Assembly: GCF_014195095.1 (NCBI RefSeq)
Contig: NZ_JACIBC010000010.1
Coordinates: forward strand, 124,001-188,000
Direction: 5' to 3'
Source of the DNA: Rhizobium sp. BK602
GTDB lineage: Bacteria > Pseudomonadota > Alphaproteobacteria > Rhizobiales > Rhizobiaceae
Length of the DNA: 64,000 bases
Position 1 is the stretch's first letter, and each line of letters opens with the position of its first letter. Positions 60,778-64,000 of the stretch are shown here, one piece after another. The position numbers were made by a program, and so were the translations under genes. Below the pieces are notes generated by a model that was not told the DNA's origin, did no database searches, and saw nothing but the letters and a program-made list of their open reading frames with translations.

Positions 60778-61539
60778 ATGCTTGATCAGACGAATCGGAG
60801 CAGTCAGTTGTCGATCATCACGCAACGCGGAAATCTTGCGGAAATCGTAGTTGCGAAACTCAGCGAACGGATCGACTCCGGACTTTATGCGCCCGGCGAG
60901 AAGATACCGTCAAGCGCGCAGTTGTGCGAGGAATTCGGCGTGTCCCGGACCGTGATCCGCGAGGCCCTGACATCGCTGAAGGTCGGCGGACGGGTGACGA
61001 CCCGTCAGGGTGCCGGGGTCTACGTCACCGAGAAGGACGCGAAAACCCTGAATTTCGAGATCAGCCGCATCGAGGATATCCGCTCCGCCATGCAGATCCT
61101 CGAACTGAGGCTCGGCGTCGAGATGCAGTCCGTCGCGCTGGCCGCCACGCGGCGCACGCCGGAGGCGCTGGCGGGAATAGCCCGTGCCTACGATGCGCTT
61201 GAGGCGCTCCAGACCGACGACGCGGAAATCGAGGCGCGCGCGGATTTCGAGTTTCATCTTGCCATCGCCCGCGCCACGCGCAATCCGCATTTCCCGAGCT
61301 TTCTCGAAGCGGTGATCGAAAGCATCAACTTCGATCTCGTGTTGAAGCACCGCCAGTCGGCACGCGCCTACAACAGTTACCTGAAGAAGATCAACAAGGA
61401 GCACGCCGCCATCCTCGCCGCGATAACGCAGGGCGATGCGAAGGCCGCGAAAAGCGCCCTTGCGGCCCATCTCGAGGAAAGCCTCAACCGCTATCGCGCG
61501 ATGCTCGACGAACCGGCAAGCAGCGAGACCGTGGAATAG
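60778..61539 (+). CDS. GntR/FadR family transcriptional regulator
   Basis: A regulator of about 253 residues. The winged helix is SSAQLCEEFGVSRTVIREALTSLKVGGRVTTRQGAGVYV; the FCD ligand domain follows with its metal-site His/Asp residues in EARADFEFHLAIARAT, HAAI and AHLEESLNRY. Start is uncertain: ATG 60778 lacks a ribosome site, while TTG 60808 has GGAG before it. It directly follows the 2-hydroxyacid dehydrogenase gene and probably controls this locus in response to an organic acid. Confidence 0.88.
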   Translation: MLDQTNRSSQLSIITQRGNLAEIVVAKLSERIDSGLYAPGEKIPSSAQLCEEFGVSRTVIREALTSLKVGGRVTTRQGAGVYVTEKDAKTLNFEISRIEDIRSAMQILELRLGVEMQSVALAATRRTPEALAGIARAYDALEALQTDDAEIEARADFEFHLAIARATRNPHFPSFLEAVIESINFDLVLKHRQSARAYNSYLKKINKEHAAILAAITQGDAKAAKSALAAHLEESLNRYRAMLDEPASSETVE

Positions 61540-61593
61540 GGCCGAAGACCGTTTCGACGCCGCGCCGCCCGGGCCGGACGGCGCCGATTGCGA

Positions 61594-63279
61594 TCACTTG
61601 CCTTGGGCGACCGCCTGCTCGCGGATTTGCGTGAGGCTCATCTTCGGCGTGAGCGCCTCGGGATCGATCCGGATTTCGATGAGACCGGGCTTTCCGGATG
61701 CCTCGCAGCGCTCGAAGGCGCCCATGAACTCGTCCGTCTTCACCACGGTTTCGCCGTGCAGGCCGTAGGACCGCGCGAGCGACGCAAAATCGGGGTTCGT
61801 CAGCCGCGTCCCGGAAACGCGCCCCGGATAATTGCGCTCCTGGTGCATGCGGATCGTGCCGTACATGCCGTTGTTGATCACCAGGAAAATGACGCGCGCA
61901 TCATACTGCATCGCCGTCGCCAGCTCCTGCCCGTTCATGAGGAAGCACCCGTCGCCGGCGAAAGCCACCACCGTCCGCGAGGGGTCGGTGATCTTCGCGG
62001 CGATCGCTCCCGGAACACCATAGCCCATCGATCCGTTGGTCGGGCCGAGCTGCGTGCGGAACGTGCGATACTGGTAGAAACGATGCGCCCAGGCGGAATA
62101 GTTGCCGGCGCCGGTGGTCAGGATGGCGTCCGGCTTCAGATGACCACGCAGCCATTCCATGATGTCGCCCATCTGCACGTCACCGGGGACGCGGGGATGC
62201 TTCAGGTTTTCCAGATAGTCGGCATGCGCCGCCTGCGTCCAGTCCTTCCACGCCGGCTCGACCGACGGCTTCAGCCTGGCCGCTTGCGACAGGAAACCCG
62301 CGACGCTGGCATTGATCGGCAGGGCGGCGTGATAGACCCGGCCGAGTTCCTCGGCGCCCGGATGGATGTGCACGAGCGTCTGCTTCGGCACCGGGATATC
62401 GATCAGCGTATAGGCGCCGGTCGTCATCTCGCCGAGACGGGCGCCGATCGAGATCAGCAGGTCGCTATCCCTGATATGCTGGATCAGCTTCGGCCCCGCC
62501 GCCAGGCCGAGATCGCCGGCGTAGTTTTCGTGGGTATTGTCGAAAAGATCCTGGCAGCGGAACGAGGCCGCGACCGGCAGGCCGAACGCCTCCGAGAAGC
62601 GCCTGAGGTCTGAAACGGCCTGCTGCGTCCAGCCGCCGCCGCCGGCGACGACCATGGGGCGTTTGGCGTCGGCCAGAAGAGCGAGCAGCTGCTCGAGCTG
62701 CGGCTCGCCCGCATAGGCTTCGACGCGCTTGTAGGGCGGCGTGTCAGCGACATCAACCAAATCGGTCAGCATGTCCTCCGGCAAAGCCACGACCACCGGC
62801 CCCGGCCGGCCGTTGACGGCCCGGTGGAAAGCCTGGCTGATCAGTTCGGGAATGCGGGCGGCATCCTCGATTTCGACGACCCATTTGGCCATCTGGCCGA
62901 ACATCCGGCGATAGTCGATTTCCTGAAAAGCCTCGCGCTCCATCTGGTCGCGCGCCACCTGGCCGATGAACAGGATCATCGGCGTCGAATCCTGGAAGGC
63001 GGTGTGCACGCCGACAGAAGCATTCGTCGCGCCCGGCCCGCGGGTGACGAAGCAGATGCCGGGCTTACCGGTGAGCTTTCCGTATGCTTCCGCCATATAG
63101 GCGGCGCCGCCCTCCTGCCGGCAGATGACGAATTCGATGGCGTTTTCGGCATCGTGGAAGGCGTCCAGCGCGGCGAGGTAGCTTTCGCCCGGCACCCCGA
63201 ACACGCGGTCGACGCCATGGATGCGCAGGGCGTCGACAAGCACCTGGCCGCCGCTGCGCTTTGAAGTTTCGTTCGTCAT
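61594..63279 (-). CDS. ThDP-dependent enzyme (acetolactate synthase family)
   Basis: A 561-residue thiamine diphosphate enzyme. The catalytic glutamate is in ICRQEGGAAYMAEAYG, and the cofactor-binding motif runs from GDGCFLMNGQEL to NNGMYGTIR. It lacks neighbours for branched-chain synthesis (no ilvN), so it is more likely a catabolic decarboxylase or carboligase than true acetolactate synthase. It is convergent with the GntR gene and is followed upstream by an FAD amine-oxidoreductase gene on the same strand. Confidence 0.88.
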   Translation of the reverse strand: MTNETSKRSGGQVLVDALRIHGVDRVFGVPGESYLAALDAFHDAENAIEFVICRQEGGAAYMAEAYGKLTGKPGICFVTRGPGATNASVGVHTAFQDSTPMILFIGQVARDQMEREAFQEIDYRRMFGQMAKWVVEIEDAARIPELISQAFHRAVNGRPGPVVVALPEDMLTDLVDVADTPPYKRVEAYAGEPQLEQLLALLADAKRPMVVAGGGGWTQQAVSDLRRFSEAFGLPVAASFRCQDLFDNTHENYAGDLGLAAGPKLIQHIRDSDLLISIGARLGEMTTGAYTLIDIPVPKQTLVHIHPGAEELGRVYHAALPINASVAGFLSQAARLKPSVEPAWKDWTQAAHADYLENLKHPRVPGDVQMGDIMEWLRGHLKPDAILTTGAGNYSAWAHRFYQYRTFRTQLGPTNGSMGYGVPGAIAAKITDPSRTVVAFAGDGCFLMNGQELATAMQYDARVIFLVINNGMYGTIRMHQERNYPGRVSGTRLTNPDFASLARSYGLHGETVVKTDEFMGAFERCEASGKPGLIEIRIDPEALTPKMSLTQIREQAVAQGK

Positions 63280-63300
63280 GGAATGCCCCTGTGCTGTTTG

Positions 63301-64000
63301 TTAGATGACGGCGTCTTCGAGGAAGGGGCGGTTCGCCACCACCCGCTCGTAGCCGAACGGCGAAAGATCGAGCGTCCTGAAGCCGCCATGGGCGATGAGC
63401 TCGGAAAGACCGCGGCCCATGGCGGGCGACTGTTGCAGCCCGTGACCGGAAAATCCGTTCGCGAAGAGGAAATTCCGAACCTGCGTGTGCGGACCGAGGA
63501 CGACATTGTGGTCGAGCGTGCAGTAGTCGTAGTGACCGGCCCAGGAATTGACCACCTTGATCGCCTCGAAGGCGGGAACGCGATTTGCGAGGATCGGCCA
63601 GATCTCCTCCTCGAATTCCTGATGCATCACGTCGAAGTCGTTCGGGTCCACTTCGGGATCATGCTTGGGATAGGTGCCCATCAGGTAGAATTTGCCTTCC
63701 GGACGGAAGAACACGCCGGTGGGATCGATGGTAAGCCCGACCTTGCCTTCCAGAGGCGTTCGGCAATCCACCACGAACAACGAACGGCGGCGCGGTTCGA
63801 TCGGAATATCGAGACCGGCCATTCCGGCGACCTTCTTGCCGTTGGTCCCGGAGGTATTGACCAGGGTTCCACAGGCGATCGTCTGGCCATTCTTCGTGGT
63901 GACGGAGACGACGCGATCGCCCTCCCGGTTGACCGCGACGACCTCATCCTCGATATATTCGACGCCAAGCGAACGCGCCTTCTTGCGGAAGCCCTGCAGC
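63301..64000 (-). CDS. FAD-dependent oxidoreductase (DAO family), partial
   Basis: The C-terminal 232 codons of a DAO-type flavoenzyme; the N-terminal FAD motif is beyond the window edge. Visible are the strand-rich substrate domain (VEYIEDEVVAVNREGDRV, LVNTSGTNGKKVAGM) and the FAD-contacting end NGFSGHGLQQSPAMGRGLSELI. Such enzymes oxidise secondary amines or amino acids (sarcosine, proline, opines). Its stop is 22 bases before the start of the ThDP enzyme gene, so the two are probably co-transcribed. Confidence 0.85.
   Translation of the reverse strand, partial: LQGFRKKARSLGVEYIEDEVVAVNREGDRVVSVTTKNGQTIACGTLVNTSGTNGKKVAGMAGLDIPIEPRRRSLFVVDCRTPLEGKVGLTIDPTGVFFRPEGKFYLMGTYPKHDPEVDPNDFDVMHQEFEEEIWPILANRVPAFEAIKVVNSWAGHYDYCTLDHNVVLGPHTQVRNFLFANGFSGHGLQQSPAMGRGLSELIAHGGFRTLDLSPFGYERVVANRPFLEDAVI

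Noticed and set aside
61594..63279. Calling the ThDP enzyme acetolactate synthase (ilvB)
   Set aside because: No regulatory subunit or branched-chain gene is adjacent, and the neighbours are catabolic; only the family is supported.

Overview
The window is GC-rich, densely coded DNA of alphaproteobacterial type, most likely from a member of the Rhizobiaceae (Rhizobium/Agrobacterium/Ensifer relatives). This is inferred from the style of gene content: many ABC importers and small catabolic operons, each with its own regulator, an ArgP/LysE pair, a narK-nirBD-nitrate reductase-cysG operon, a curli-type locus with csgH, and a dispersed intergenic repeat of rhizobial type. No rRNA, tRNA, CRISPR array, insertion sequence or phage gene was seen. 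The content is accessory/catabolic, as on a chromid, megaplasmid or variable chromosome region.

Layout. 1-6048 (+): the tail of a sugar epimerase-like gene, a complete family-1 sugar ABC importer (binding protein, two permeases, ATPase) and a GMC oxidoreductase. 6061-8225: a carotenoid-oxygenase-family dioxygenase divergent from a TetR regulator, with two perfect CGTAC-N6-GTACG operators between them. 8263-9855 (-): a small curli locus (CsgA-like, CsgH, CsgB-like). 9966-12464: two divergent PLP enzymes. 12626-19383: a LacI regulator and a six-gene minus-strand sugar/polyol operon (class I aldolase, Gfo/Idh/MocA dehydrogenase, lyxose isomerase, PfkB kinase, SDR, zinc dehydrogenase) headed by two LacI-type operators. 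19580-27820 (-): nitrate assimilation (narK, nirB, nirD, nitrate reductase, cysG), preceded by a sigma-54 promoter and an ANTAR-type antitermination leader. 28225-31966: DapA-family aldolase, LysE/ArgO exporter with ArgP, and a Tim44-domain protein.

32122-43991 (-): a 12-gene operon-like block with a polyamine-type ABC importer that has two ATPases and two binding proteins, two SDRs, a polysaccharide-deacetylase/imidase-family hydrolase, a CobW GTPase with a small partner, and an amidase. A GntR protein with two winged-helix domains (44525) is divergent from it. 45628-49896 (-): pxpA, a biotin carrier, a biotin carboxylase, pxpB and pxpC, which together resemble a urea carboxylase split into subunits plus PxpA; a LysR gene is divergent. 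These two blocks may form one amide/imide/lactam scavenging island.

51319-54333: four genes of unknown function (secreted or membrane-anchored). 54696-55592: class I fructose-bisphosphate aldolase of the FdaB type. 56116-64000: two SDRs, a YdiJ-like FAD/Fe-S 2-hydroxyacid dehydrogenase, a GntR/FCD regulator, a ThDP enzyme and a partial FAD amine oxidoreductase, probably one organic-acid or amino-acid catabolic locus. The most rewarding places to look are the narK leader, the pxp/biotin cluster, the asymmetric ABC importer, and the LacI-flanked sugar operon.
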